This document shows, in pieces, positions 44,398 through 53,428 of a DNA stretch of 64,000 nt. A model generated the notes under the pieces. That model did no database searches. It had not been told where the DNA came from and saw only the letters and a program-made list of their open reading frames with translations. The position numbers and the translations under genes were made by a program. The stretch comes from Natronococcus pandeyae. GTDB taxonomy: Archaea > Halobacteriota > Halobacteria > Halobacteriales > Natrialbaceae. The DNA lies in assembly GCF_008122205.1 (NCBI RefSeq), contig NZ_PHNJ01000016.1:60141-124140 (forward strand), read 5' to 3'. How positions within the stretch are numbered: the stretch's first letter is position 1; every line of letters begins with the position of its first letter.

Positions 44398-44943
44398 ATG
44401 AGCACCCAGAAGACCGTTCGCCAATCGGCCGACGCCGTCGAGGAGAACGAACTGCGCCTCGAACAGGACAAGGCCGAGCAGATCGTCGACGCACTGAACA
44501 CCGAGCTATCGAACGCGTACGTGCTGTACCACCAGCTCAAGAAACACCACTGGGTCGTCGAGGGTGCGGAGTTCCTGCCGCTCCACGAGTTCTTCGAGGA
44601 GGCCTACGAGAACGTCGAGGAAGCTGCAGACATCATCGCCGAGCGCGCCCAGGCACTCGGTGGCGTTCCCGTCTCCGGACCCGCGAACCAGCAGGAGCGC
44701 GCGACCGTCGAGTTCGAGGGCGAGGACGTCTACGACATCCGGACGATGATGCAAAACGACCTCGAGATGTACGGCGAGATCATCTCGTCGCTGCGCGACA
44801 GCATCGAACTCGCCGATAACCTCGGCGACTACGCAACCGCCGAGATCCTGCGCGAGATCCTCGTCACCACCGAGGAAGACGCCCACCACTTCGAGCACTA
44901 CCTCGAGGACGACACCCTCGTGCTCGAAGAGGCGACGAAGTAA
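44398..44943 (+). CDS. dpsA: DpsA, DNA-protecting ferritin-like protein
   Basis: The 181-residue protein has the Dps ferroxidase helices: NAYVLYHQLKKHHWVVEG, LHEFFEEAYENVEEAADIIAER and the C-terminal TTEEDAHHFEHYL. It should form a 12-mer that oxidises iron and stores it, protecting against peroxide. The start at MSTQKTVRQS follows a TATA box. It lies beside an iron-box-controlled small gene, fitting iron homeostasis. Confidence 0.93.
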   Translation: MSTQKTVRQSADAVEENELRLEQDKAEQIVDALNTELSNAYVLYHQLKKHHWVVEGAEFLPLHEFFEEAYENVEEAADIIAERAQALGGVPVSGPANQQERATVEFEGEDVYDIRTMMQNDLEMYGEIISSLRDSIELADNLGDYATAEILREILVTTEEDAHHFEHYLEDDTLVLEEATK

Positions 44944-45050
44944 GAGTCGGACAGCGACGGACCCGCGTCGACGATTCGGTATTTTTCCTAACGCCGACTG
45001 GCAGAAAGACACCTCTCAGTCGATCCGTTTCGAAGGGGAGAGACCGGGTG

Positions 45051-45218
45051 CTACGGCTCGAGGTCGACGGCGAAGTCCGTCGCGATCCAGCCGTCGGTGT
45101 TGTTCCGTTCAGTAAAAACGAATTTTCCTGGGCGGGGCTCGTGGCTGCTTACGATCGCGTCCGGTTCCTCGACCGAATCCTCGAGGTCGGCGTCCTGCCG
45201 TCGGGCGGGTACGTCCAT
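45051..45218 (-). CDS. 55-residue soluble protein behind an iron-box promoter
   Basis: ATG at 45218 to stop at 45051 encodes 55 residues: an acidic N-terminus (DLEDSVEEPDAIVSS) and a compact end (GKFVFTERNNTDGWIATD). The end resembles small haloarchaeal proteins closing with a GWI-x-TD pattern. It has no membrane segment or cysteines. Promoter dyads directly upstream match DtxR/IdeR-type sites. Confidence 0.65.
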   Translation of the reverse strand: MDVPARRQDADLEDSVEEPDAIVSSHEPRPGKFVFTERNNTDGWIATDFAVDLEP

Positions 45219-45227
45219 CGAGTTGGA

Positions 45228-45267
45228 TTAGGTCCGCCTAAATCTAAAAAGGTTTTGGTTGGCCTAA
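45228..45267 (-). promoter_or_regulatory. Pair of DtxR/IdeR-like iron boxes over a TATA element
   Basis: TTAGG-TCCG-CCTAA at 45228-45241 is a perfect dyad of IdeR-box type. TTTGG-TTGG-CCTAA at 45254-45267 is a second with one mismatch. A TATA-like TTTTTAGATT lies between them, about 25-30 bases before the small-gene ATG, so bound repressor would block transcription. Confidence 0.6.
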
Positions 45268-45389
45268 GACGGTGGGAACCTCGTTCCGGACGGTTCAGAG
45301 TTCGCGAGAGTGCCGTGATTCGGCCTGTCACACCCCCTCGTTCGTTTGCTGGGTATAGTTTCAAACTCGTCACCGTCGTAGCCGCGCGC

Positions 45390-45926
45390 ATGGAGTTCGA
45401 CGTTGTCCAGGGAGATATCGCCGAACAGTCCGCCGACGCACTCGTCAACGCCGCCGGTACGAGCCTCGAGATGGGCTCCGGCGTCGCTGGCGCGCTTCGA
45501 GAACGAGCGGGTGAAGAGATCAACGAAGAGGCCACCGAGAAGGGGCCGATCGACCTCGGAACGGCCGCCGTGACCGACGCCTACGACCTGAACGCCGACC
45601 ACGTCATCCACGCCGCCGCGATGCCCCACTACGGAGACGGCCAGGCAACCGAGGAAAGCATCCGCGATGCGACGCGAAACGCCCTCGAGAAAGCCGACGA
45701 CCTGCAGTGTCGGTCGGTCGTGATGCCGGCGCTCGGCTGCGGCGTCGCCGGCTTCGACCTCGAGGACGGCGCCGCGATCATCGGTGAGGAGATCGAGGAG
45801 TACGAGTCCGACCACCTCGAGGAGGTCCGGTTCATCGCCTACAGCGACGACGAGTACGACACGATCCGCTCGGTGACCGGAAAGGCGACCGAATCGGAGC
45901 AGGGGGAGACCGGGGCGGACCAGTAA
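45390..45926 (+). CDS. Macro-domain protein (ADP-ribose binding)
   Basis: The 178-residue protein starts at MEFDVVQGDIAEQSADALVN; the longer upstream frame is not used. Macro-domain features are VNAAGTSLEMGSGVAGALRE, HVIHAAAMPHYGDG and VMPALGCGVAGFD. It is a likely ADP-ribose or O-acetyl-ADP-ribose hydrolase. A TATA-like GGGTATAGT lies about 30 bases upstream. Confidence 0.9.
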   Translation: MEFDVVQGDIAEQSADALVNAAGTSLEMGSGVAGALRERAGEEINEEATEKGPIDLGTAAVTDAYDLNADHVIHAAAMPHYGDGQATEESIRDATRNALEKADDLQCRSVVMPALGCGVAGFDLEDGAAIIGEEIEEYESDHLEEVRFIAYSDDEYDTIRSVTGKATESEQGETGADQ

Positions 45927-45954
45927 GAGCGACTGCGACAGAACGCGTCCGTGA

Positions 45955-46938
45955 TCAGGACAGCGAGAGGCCGCGAATCTCGACGGCGTCGCCATCCTCG
46001 ACGCGGCCGATGAGCTGGCCGTCCGTCTCGGCGACGAGCGACTCGGCCTGCTCCTCGGGGAGCGCGACGACGAAGCCGGTTCCCATGTTGAACGTCCGGT
46101 GCATCTCCTCGTCGGTGACGTTCCCCTCCTCCTGGACGAACTCGAAGACCGGCTGGGCCGGCAGCGGATCGTCGACGACGTACCGGCGTTCACCCATCCG
46201 CGTCAGGTTCGTCCACCCGCCGCCGGTGACGTGTGCCGCCGCACGGACATCGTGTGTGCGCATCGGTTCGAGCAGGTCCGTGTAGATCCGGGTCGGCCGC
46301 AGCAGTTCCTCACCGATCGACCGATCGTCGTCGTGCGGGAACGGGTCCGTGTAGTCGTGTTCTCGGGTCGCCGCCTCGCGGGCGAGCGTCAGCCCGTTCG
46401 AGTGGATCCCGTTCGAGGGGAACCCGACGAGCGCGTCACCGACGGCGGCCTCGCCCTCGAGGATCTCGTCTTTCCCCGCGAGGCCGGCGCAGGTGCCCGC
46501 GAGGTCGAAGCCGGAGACGACCTCGGGCATGACCGCCGTCTCGCCGCCGAGCAGCGTGAGGTCGGCTTCCTCGAGGCCGACGGCCAGCCCCTCGCCGATC
46601 TCGTTCGTGAGGTCGTCGTCGGGCTCGTCGACCGCGAGGTAGTCGACGAAGGCGACGGGTTCGACCCCCGCCGCGACGAGGTCGTTGACGTTCATCGCGA
46701 TGCAGTCGATCCCGATCGTCGAGAAGTCCTCGATGGCCTCGGCGACCAGCAGTTTGGTGCCGACGCCGTCGGTCGCGAGCGCGAGGTAGCGGTCGCCGAT
46801 GTCGAGGAGGCCGGCGTACTCGGTGGTCAGATCGCTTCCGAAGGCCTCGAGCAACGCCGCCGTCGCGTCCTCGCTGGCCTCGATGTCGACGCCGGTGTCG
46901 GCGTAGGTGAGTCGCTCGCCGTCAGCTGGATCAGTCAT
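45955..46938 (-). CDS. purM: Phosphoribosylformylglycinamidine cyclo-ligase
   Basis: The 327-residue AIR synthetase of purine biosynthesis starts at MTDPADGERLTYADTGVDI. It shows DGVGTKLLVAEA, IAMNVNDLVAAGVEPVAF, LLGGETAVMPE, SNGIHSNGLTLAR and VTGGGWTNLTRM. It follows the site-2 protease gene after 54 bases in the same direction and may be transcribed with it. Confidence 0.94.
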   Translation of the reverse strand: MTDPADGERLTYADTGVDIEASEDATAALLEAFGSDLTTEYAGLLDIGDRYLALATDGVGTKLLVAEAIEDFSTIGIDCIAMNVNDLVAAGVEPVAFVDYLAVDEPDDDLTNEIGEGLAVGLEEADLTLLGGETAVMPEVVSGFDLAGTCAGLAGKDEILEGEAAVGDALVGFPSNGIHSNGLTLAREAATREHDYTDPFPHDDDRSIGEELLRPTRIYTDLLEPMRTHDVRAAAHVTGGGWTNLTRMGERRYVVDDPLPAQPVFEFVQEEGNVTDEEMHRTFNMGTGFVVALPEEQAESLVAETDGQLIGRVEDGDAVEIRGLSLS

Positions 46939-46992
46939 GTCTGAACGACTTCCCGGGGTGAGCAAAAGATCACCGGTCCGGACCACGAGGCC

Positions 46993-47622
46993 TCAGAACG
47001 GGAACCCGAACACGAGGTAAAAGCCCACCAGCAACACCAGACTCAGCCCGAAGACGGCGGCGAAGACGAGTTTGTTCCACTCGAGGACGGACTTCCCGTC
47101 GAGCGGGCCGAAGGGAATCATGTTGAACGCGGCCAGGAAGAGGTTGATGAGAACCCCGAGATGGCCGACGAGTCCCAGGATGCCCGGGAAGAGCATCAGC
47201 GGGAAGAACAGCAGCGCGAGCAGGTGGTTGGTCACCGGTCCCGCGATCGCGATCAGGCCGTTCTCGCGCTTGGTGATCCGGCCGCGGTGGTAGACGGCGC
47301 CGGGAGCCGCGAAGAGAAACCCGATCAGCGCGCTCATGATCGCCAGGAACAGCATCTGGTAGTCCGCCCGGAACTCCGCGGTCTGGCCGTGCTCGATCGC
47401 GACGACCTTGTGGGCGAGTTCGTGCAACAGGAAGGCGACACCGACGGTGACGAAGCTCAGCCCGATCATCGTGACGAACCAGCCGACGCCGACGTCCACG
47501 ACGTGAATCGGCGCCAACAACAGCGCGAAGGCCACGCTCAGGGTAACCCACGCCACCGCGAGGTCGAACAGCTCCTTGTCGCTGAAGGAGAGTTCCGAGG
47601 TTCGGTCGGTTCGGTAGCTCAC
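46993..47622 (-). CDS. Site-2 protease (M50) family membrane metalloprotease
   Basis: The 209-residue protein starts from GTG at 47622, overlapping the TraB stop (GTGA). It has about six hydrophobic segments, the zinc motif FLLHELAHKVVAIEHG and the second motif NMIPFGPLDGKSV. It has no PDZ domain, as in minimal archaeal S2P proteins. It cleaves within the membrane; the substrate is unknown. Confidence 0.88.
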   Translation of the reverse strand: MSYRTDRTSELSFSDKELFDLAVAWVTLSVAFALLLAPIHVVDVGVGWFVTMIGLSFVTVGVAFLLHELAHKVVAIEHGQTAEFRADYQMLFLAIMSALIGFLFAAPGAVYHRGRITKRENGLIAIAGPVTNHLLALLFFPLMLFPGILGLVGHLGVLINLFLAAFNMIPFGPLDGKSVLEWNKLVFAAVFGLSLVLLVGFYLVFGFPF

Positions 47623-49391
47623 GTTATCAGCCCCCGAATCAGCTCGAGACTGTTCTCGGCGCCGCGGATCAGTTCGTTCATCAGCGCGTCGACGCCGCCG
47701 ATCTCGGGTGCCAGCCAGGGCAAGACGACGAGCGGGAACAGCACGGTCGCGATCATGCTCCCGACGTTGGTCAGCGCGACGATCATGATCAGCCGGAACA
47801 GCGGGACGTCGAACATGTCCTCGAGTGCCTCGCTCATCGGGCGGTCGGCGTCGCCGATGATGTTGTTCAGCGTCTGGATGTCCCGGACGTTGACCGGCCG
47901 GTGTTTGAGTTCGACGTAGCCGGCGAACCAGCCGGGTGCCAGCAGCGGGTTGATGCTGGTGAGCCAGGCGACCGAACCGCCGACGCCCGCGCTGGTCCAG
48001 CGCGCGCCGGCCAGCCGAGCCAGCGTGAACGCGAAGATCCCGTTGAACAGGAACCATGCGAGGAACAGCTGGAGCAGGAAGGTGTTCTGAACACCGGCCA
48101 TGATCAGCAGGAAAAAGAACCCGAGGAAGCCGACCGTCGCCAGATAGCCGACGATCTTCAGCGGCGAGAAGCGCCGCCCCGACGCCGTCCCGGTCAGTGA
48201 CTCCATCGGGGGGAGCTCGCTGGGATTCCGGAGGTAGCGTTCGATGCCGGCTTTGTGTCCGGCTCCGACGACGGCGACCACGTAGTAGCCCTGCTCTCGA
48301 AGCCCGTGGAGCTTGTGTGCGATGTAGGCGTCGCGCTCGTCGATCAGGGCGTTGGCACCCCGTGGACTGAATCGGCGAAACTCCTCCATCATCGCCGCGA
48401 CGACGTCGCCGTCGGTCATCTCCTCGATGTCGATCTCGTCGATCTCCTCGACGTCGCCGCCGAGCGCCTCGAGAACGAGCCCGAGGACGGCCCCGGCGGC
48501 GACGCCGACGCCGAGTCCCGCGAGGGCGCCGACGGTCCCCCGGAGGACGTAGCCGCCCGCGCTCTCGAAGGTGGCCGCCGAGAAGGGGCCGACGAACGTG
48601 TTCGTCGCGACTAGCGCGAGACAGGCGGTGACGCCGATGACGGCGCCCGCAAGCAGCCGGATCGAGAAGCCGCTGGCGACGCCGCCGGTGTACCGGTTCG
48701 CCGACTCGATCGAAGGCAAAAAGAGCAGTCCGAGGAGCAACCCGCCGACGATGCCGACGCCGACGCCGCCGACGTACTGCAACGTCGCGGGGTCGGTGAC
48801 GCCGAGTGCCAGCAGTTCGCCGAGGCCGAGCAGCGGCGCCAGGAAGGCTGCAAAGATGAGTCCGATCGCCACTCCGAGCGTTGCTCCGAACGTCAGCCCG
48901 ATCGTCCGCGGATCGGTGACACCGAGCGCGAGGCCGCCGACCATCTTCAGCTTCTCGGTGAACGAGAGTCGACGCCAGAATCGCTGGATCGTTATCTGGA
49001 TGTCCCGGTCGACCAGGGCGACCCCGCTGCCGTTTCGTTCGGCGGCATCGATCGCGGCCCGCATATCTGCGCCCGGTTCGATGTCGAACCGGTTGCCGAG
49101 CCTGGACTGGACGTACGAGAGCATCCAGTAGGCCAGAAACTGAAAGACGGTGTTTCCTGAGAGGAGGTCCTTCGCTTCGATGTCGTCGGGAGCACCGCCC
49201 TGCATCTGGCGGTACCGGCTTTCGTCGAGTTCGACGGCAACGATGTCCGGATCCGCTTCGTCGACGGTTTCGTGTACGTCGTCGACGCTCGCCTGTGAGA
49301 CGTGTGCCGTCCCCAGTACGTCGACGGAGCCCCGTCCTTCCGAACCGGGATCGGGCGGCTCCGGGACGTCGGCGTCGCCTGCATCACTCAT
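47619..49391 (-). CDS. TraB-family membrane protein
   Basis: The 590-residue protein starts at MSDAGDADVP. A TraB domain opens with VDVLGTAHVSQASVDDV and DIVAVELDESRYRQM, and closes with VVAVVGAGHKAGIERYL. Large hydrophobic insertions and a C-terminal membrane part follow (GYLATVGFLGFFFLLIMAG). TraB/TIKI proteins are putative metalloproteases. Coupling to the S2P gene suggests a joint proteolytic role. Confidence 0.85.
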   Translation of the reverse strand: MSDAGDADVPEPPDPGSEGRGSVDVLGTAHVSQASVDDVHETVDEADPDIVAVELDESRYRQMQGGAPDDIEAKDLLSGNTVFQFLAYWMLSYVQSRLGNRFDIEPGADMRAAIDAAERNGSGVALVDRDIQITIQRFWRRLSFTEKLKMVGGLALGVTDPRTIGLTFGATLGVAIGLIFAAFLAPLLGLGELLALGVTDPATLQYVGGVGVGIVGGLLLGLLFLPSIESANRYTGGVASGFSIRLLAGAVIGVTACLALVATNTFVGPFSAATFESAGGYVLRGTVGALAGLGVGVAAGAVLGLVLEALGGDVEEIDEIDIEEMTDGDVVAAMMEEFRRFSPRGANALIDERDAYIAHKLHGLREQGYYVVAVVGAGHKAGIERYLRNPSELPPMESLTGTASGRRFSPLKIVGYLATVGFLGFFFLLIMAGVQNTFLLQLFLAWFLFNGIFAFTLARLAGARWTSAGVGGSVAWLTSINPLLAPGWFAGYVELKHRPVNVRDIQTLNNIIGDADRPMSEALEDMFDVPLFRLIMIVALTNVGSMIATVLFPLVVLPWLAPEIGGVDALMNELIRGAENSLELIRGLIT

Positions 49392-49508
49392 TACGGGAGT
49401 CAACTCGGCGACGACTTTTACCAGTATCGAAGAAGAGAACGGTACGCACACCCACACCGATCTGCCCACCCGGCAAACCTAATTACGGGCGTCAGCAACC
49501 CCTCGTCG

Positions 49509-49955
49509 ATGACCGATCTGATGGAGACGCTGGTCGAGAATCGGGAGATGGTGCAACCGAACCACGCGAACATGCTCGAGGTTGCCCACGGAGGAAACGT
49601 GATGAAGTGGATGGACGAGATCGGTGCGATGTCCGCGATGCGGTTTTCCGGAGAGACCTGTGTCACCGCCCAGGTCAATCGGATGGACTTCGAGCGACCG
49701 ATCCCGGTCGGCGACACGGCGTTCATCACCGCGTACGTCTACGACGCGGGTCGCTCGAGCATCAAGGTCCGGCTGATCACCGAGCGCGAGGACCTGCGGA
49801 CCCGGGAGCGCGAGCAGACGACCGAGTCCTACTTCGTCTACGTCGCGATCGACGACGAGAACCGGCCGACGACGGTCCCGGACCTGACTGTAGACAGCGA
49901 GGAGGGCGATCGCCTTCGGCAGGTGGCTCTCGAGGGTGAAAACGGGGACTCCTGA
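49509..49955 (+). CDS. Acyl-CoA thioesterase (hot-dog fold)
   Basis: The 148-residue protein has the YciA/BFIT-type motif NHANMLEVAHGGNVMKWMDE followed by CVTAQVNRMDFERPIPVGD and SYFVYVAID. It hydrolyses acyl-CoA. It starts at MTDLMETLVE and is divergent from the TraB gene. Confidence 0.87.
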   Translation: MTDLMETLVENREMVQPNHANMLEVAHGGNVMKWMDEIGAMSAMRFSGETCVTAQVNRMDFERPIPVGDTAFITAYVYDAGRSSIKVRLITEREDLRTREREQTTESYFVYVAIDDENRPTTVPDLTVDSEEGDRLRQVALEGENGDS

Positions 49956-50030
49956 CCACGAACGGGACGGAACGAGTCCCCGTCGCAAACTGGCAAGAAC
50001 AGCTAAATTGGTACTGGACTAGTACCCGAC

Positions 50031-50363
50031 ATGGTCGCGCTGGACACAGTCTTCGAACTGCTTCGAGACGAGCGACGCCGGTACGCCCTCTACTATCTCT
50101 ACGACCGGGACGGTCCGGTCTCGGTCAGAGAACTCGTCGAGGCGATCGAGGAGTGGGAGGACGATCCGGCCAGCCGTCACGACTCTCTGGAGACGTTCGA
50201 AGAGATCATGGTCGAGTTGAAACACGTTCACCTGCCGCGTTCGTCCGAAGCTGAGTTCATCCAGTACGATCCGGACCAGGGACTCATCCAGATCCAGGGC
50301 TCGCCACAGGAGTTCGACGCCCTCGTCACGGTCGCCCGGTTGATCGAGAAACCGGACCAGTAG
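50031..50363 (+). CDS. DUF7344-like winged-helix regulator
   Basis: The 110-residue protein has the opening LDTVFELLRDERRRYALYYL, then VSVRELVEAIEEW and LKHVHLPRSSEAEFIQYDPD, a winged-helix pattern common in haloarchaeal regulators. Targets are unknown. A short AT tract (TTGGTACTGGACTAGTAC) with near-palindromic ends precedes it, a possible autoregulatory site. Confidence 0.75.
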   Translation: MVALDTVFELLRDERRRYALYYLYDRDGPVSVRELVEAIEEWEDDPASRHDSLETFEEIMVELKHVHLPRSSEAEFIQYDPDQGLIQIQGSPQEFDALVTVARLIEKPDQ

Positions 50364-50424
50364 CGATCCCGCAGGTCCCCTCGAGTGCACCCGCGTTCGA
50401 AGCGACGTTCGAGTTTCGGGCTGC

Positions 50425-51339
50425 TCACGATCGACTGCTTACGATCGACGATCCGATCATGGTCGCGATTGCGCGACGTTTCAGGAGCGCGAATCCGAGC
50501 GCGACCAGCCCGAAGCCGACGATCGCCAGTCCGCTGATCGACTCTCCGAGCACGAGGACGCCAACGAGCGTCGCGACGACCGGAACCAGGTACGCGACGA
50601 GCGCCGCCTCGAACGCGCCGTTCTCCTCGAGAATGGTGAAGTAGATCACGAACGCGATCGCGGTCGAGAACACGCCGAGGTAGACGATCGCGCCGATCGC
50701 CGCCGGAGCAGTCGCCTCCGTTCCGGGAATCTCCCCGAGCCAGAGGCTGACGGCGTGCAGGACGAGGGCACCGACGAGCATCGACCAGCCGGTCAGCGAG
50801 ACTCGCTCGAGATCCGGTCCGGCCCGCTGGACGAGGACCCCACCGAGGGCGACGCTTGCGACCTGTCCGACGATGATCAGCCGAGCAAGCGTGTCGCCCG
50901 CCAGGAGATTGTTCGGATCCGGCTGGACGACGAACCCGATTCCGAGAAAGCCGACGGCCACCCCGGCGGCGCCGACCCCGGAGAGGCGCTCGCCGAGCAG
51001 CGCGAGCGCCCACAGCGCGGTAAAGATCGGTACCAGTCCCTGGATGATCGAGGCGACGCCGCTCGGAACGGTCTGCTGGCCGACGAACAGCAGACCGTTC
51101 CCGGCGACGAGGAACAGCCCACCACCCGCGATGGCCGCGACGTTGTTCCAGCCGCGCGGCCACCAGTCGTCGGTTCGGACGACGGCGTAGCCGAGGAGCA
51201 AGATTGCGGCGGTGTCGTACCGAAACGCGGCGAACAGGATCGGCGGAAGATAGTCGAGCCCGACGCTGATCGCCGGAAACGAGAGCCCCCACAGCACGGC
51301 GAGCAGCAGGAAGAGCGACGCATCGAGAAGGCGGGTCAC
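50425..51339 (-). CDS. EamA/DMT-family transporter
   Basis: The 304-residue protein has ten hydrophobic helices in two EamA repeats (LLAVLWGLSFPAISVGL and AIAFVIYFTILEENG). Metabolite or amino-acid exporters of this family are common; the substrate is open. It stands alone. Confidence 0.87.
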   Translation of the reverse strand: MTRLLDASLFLLLAVLWGLSFPAISVGLDYLPPILFAAFRYDTAAILLLGYAVVRTDDWWPRGWNNVAAIAGGGLFLVAGNGLLFVGQQTVPSGVASIIQGLVPIFTALWALALLGERLSGVGAAGVAVGFLGIGFVVQPDPNNLLAGDTLARLIIVGQVASVALGGVLVQRAGPDLERVSLTGWSMLVGALVLHAVSLWLGEIPGTEATAPAAIGAIVYLGVFSTAIAFVIYFTILEENGAFEAALVAYLVPVVATLVGVLVLGESISGLAIVGFGLVALGFALLKRRAIATMIGSSIVSSRS

Positions 51340-51384
51340 ACGGCGCGATATGCACGATCGTTGTAAGGAGTTAGCGATTCCGGC

Positions 51385-51456
51385 ACGTTCGGCTGGGAAC
51401 GTCTGAATACGTTCGGCTGGGAACGTCTGAACACGCTCGGCTGGGAACGCCTGAAT
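51385..51456. repeat. Three 24-base tandem repeats
   Basis: Units 51385-51408, 51409-51432 and 51433-51456 follow ACGTTCGGCTGGGAACGTCT and four more bases, with one to three changes each. They lie just past the 3' end of the HAD gene. A GACTACAG motif recurs with the same 24-base spacing (51459 and 51483), so the array may include the gene's end. Confidence 0.7.
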
Positions 51457-51483
51457 CGACTACAGGAGATCGGCCAGAGTCGA

Positions 51484-52263
51484 CTACAGCAGCGTCTCGA
51501 CGTCGGCGAGCGACTCGAGGACGTGATCCGGTTGGACAGCCGCCGACTCGATATCTGCCTGGTCCGTAACCCCGGTGAGGACGACGGCAGTCGTCATCCC
51601 CGCCCGGTTCCCGAGTTCGATATCGGTGTCGAGGCGGTCGCCGACGACGAGCGTCCGTTCCGGGTCGGAGCCGAGGTAGTCCATCGCCGCCGTCGCCGCG
51701 ACGCTCGAGGGCTTGCCGAGGATCGCGTCGGGTTCGCGACCGGCGACGGCCTCCATCGCGGCGAGGATCGCTCCCGACCCCGGGATCAGCCCGTCGTCGA
51801 CCGGAATCGTCACGTCGGGGTCGGTGCCGTAGAACGAGGCGCCGTCCTCGAGCGCCTGCAGGGATTCCCACAGCGTGCCGTACGAAAAGTCGCTGTCGAA
51901 CGAACCGAGCACCACGTCGGCGGCGTCGGGGTCGTCCGTCAGGTCGACCATCGCCTCCTCGAGGATCGACTCGAGGCGGTCGTCGCCGACGAGGTAGACA
52001 CGCTCGTTGGGATGGGTCGACGCGAGGTACTCCGCCGACACCGTCGCCGACGTGAGGACGGCCGCCGGATCGATCTCGATCCCGTGTGGCTCGAGTTTGC
52101 TCCGGTAGTAGCTGCTGCCCCGTGTCGGATTGTTCGAGAAGAGCAGTCGCGAACAGCCGGCCGCCTCGAGCGCCGCCAGTCCGTCGGTCACGTCGGGCAG
52201 GAGTTCCTCGCCCCGGACGATCGTCCCATCGACGTCGAGAATCGCCGCCTCGTACTCCGTCAT
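51484..52263 (-). CDS. HAD-IIA (NagD-like) sugar phosphatase
   Basis: The 259-residue HAD hydrolase shows motif I AAILDVDGTIVRG, motif II LLFSNNPTRG, and motif IV TLVVGDRLDTDIELGNRAGM, with a NagD-type cap that includes ILGKPSSVAATAAMD. It is a likely phosphatase of sugar phosphates or nucleotides. The frame upstream of 52263 overlaps other genes and is not used. Confidence 0.9.
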   Translation of the reverse strand: MTEYEAAILDVDGTIVRGEELLPDVTDGLAALEAAGCSRLLFSNNPTRGSSYYRSKLEPHGIEIDPAAVLTSATVSAEYLASTHPNERVYLVGDDRLESILEEAMVDLTDDPDAADVVLGSFDSDFSYGTLWESLQALEDGASFYGTDPDVTIPVDDGLIPGSGAILAAMEAVAGREPDAILGKPSSVAATAAMDYLGSDPERTLVVGDRLDTDIELGNRAGMTTAVVLTGVTDQADIESAAVQPDHVLESLADVETLL

Positions 52264-52402
52264 CCCGCGGGAGTACGTTCGGAGCCCGGTTGAGTGTTCG
52301 GATCCCGGGACCGCGAGCGGTCGAACCGCACGACCGAGAACGGAAAGCGGCAGGTATTTGGCCGAAATGTCTCGTACGATCGACGGGAGACGACCGAGAT
52401 AG

Positions 52403-52903
52403 ATGACGCTCGTTCCACTACTCGTCGACGTCGGGGCCGCCCTCGAGGAAGCGACCGGTCTCCTCCAGTACGCCCTCGTCTTTCTCTTCGCGGCGATCCC
52501 GGTGATCGAGATTCTCGTCGTCGTGCCGGTCGCGATCGGTCTCGGACTCAATCCGGTGGCGACGGGCGTCGTCGCGTTCGCCGGTAACGTCGGCTCGGTG
52601 TACGCGCTGATCGTCTTCTCCCGGCGGATCATGGACTGGTGGACCGGCCGCCGAGAGGACGGTGACGGGGGGCCGAGCGATCGGTACGCTCGAGCGCGAC
52701 GACTCTGGGACCGGTACGGACTCCCCGGCGTCGCGCTGGGAGGGCCGGTGCTGGCCGGCGTCCACGTCGCCGCGCTCGTCGCGCTGCTGGCCGGAAGCCG
52801 GAGCGGCGCCGTCGCGGTCTGGATGACGGCCGGCATCGCCGTCTGGACGGTCCTCCTGGTTCTCGGCTCGGTCGCCGGCTTCTCGCTGCTCGGGATCGTG
52901 TGA
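52403..52903 (+). CDS. COG2426 small multidrug-export-like membrane protein
   Basis: The 166-residue protein has four to five hydrophobic segments (YALVFLFAAIPVIEILVVVP, VATGVVAFAGNVGSVYALIV) separated by a charged loop, typical of the family once annotated as small multidrug export protein. Actual transport is unproven. Confidence 0.78.
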   Translation: MTLVPLLVDVGAALEEATGLLQYALVFLFAAIPVIEILVVVPVAIGLGLNPVATGVVAFAGNVGSVYALIVFSRRIMDWWTGRREDGDGGPSDRYARARRLWDRYGLPGVALGGPVLAGVHVAALVALLAGSRSGAVAVWMTAGIAVWTVLLVLGSVAGFSLLGIV

Positions 52904-52957
52904 CCGCCCGCAGCCGGTGTGGGAATTCTTATCCGACGACCCGCCGTACGGCGGGGT

Positions 52958-53428
52958 ATGGGACTCGAGGTCGAAGCCCCCGATCCGCCGGAACTGTCGT
53001 TCGTCGATCCGAACGAGTACGACGATGCCACGATCAGCGCCGACGACCCGACCGAGATCGACTACCGACGGGAGGAACTCCAGGAGTTCCTCGAGGAGGG
53101 CGCCTGGGAGGAGGCGTTCGAGGAGTGGCTCGAGGACACCGATCTCGAGGAACGCGAGTACGGAATCGCTCGCGATCTCGATCTCTTCTCGGAGTTCGAC
53201 TTCTTCTGGGACGATTTCGCCGACAGGGTCGGCTACCACGCGCCCGGCATTCCGGAGGACTGGCAGGAACGCGAGTATCACCCGGGACTCGACACCTGGG
53301 GCACCGTCTCATCGATCAACGCCGAACTGACCGAGTTCGGCCAGATCGTCTCGGTCGTTCTCAAAGAGGAGTACATCGACTGGGAGGCCGAGTACGAACC
53401 GCCGGAAGACCTGCCCGACTTCGACTGA
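52958..53428 (+). CDS. Acidic conserved haloarchaeal protein of unknown function
   Basis: The 156-residue soluble protein starts at MGLEVEAPDPPELSF. It is highly acidic, with EELQEFLEEGAWEEAFEEWL and FSEFDFFWDDFADRVGYHAP, and is rich in Trp/Phe. No family was recognised. Its stop codon TGA shares bases with the left end of the MITE at 53428. Confidence 0.65.
   Translation: MGLEVEAPDPPELSFVDPNEYDDATISADDPTEIDYRREELQEFLEEGAWEEAFEEWLEDTDLEEREYGIARDLDLFSEFDFFWDDFADRVGYHAPGIPEDWQEREYHPGLDTWGTVSSINAELTEFGQIVSVVLKEEYIDWEAEYEPPEDLPDFD

Noticed and set aside
51385..51456. Possible CRISPR remnant
   Set aside because: The units are directly adjacent with no spacers, and there are no cas genes in the window.
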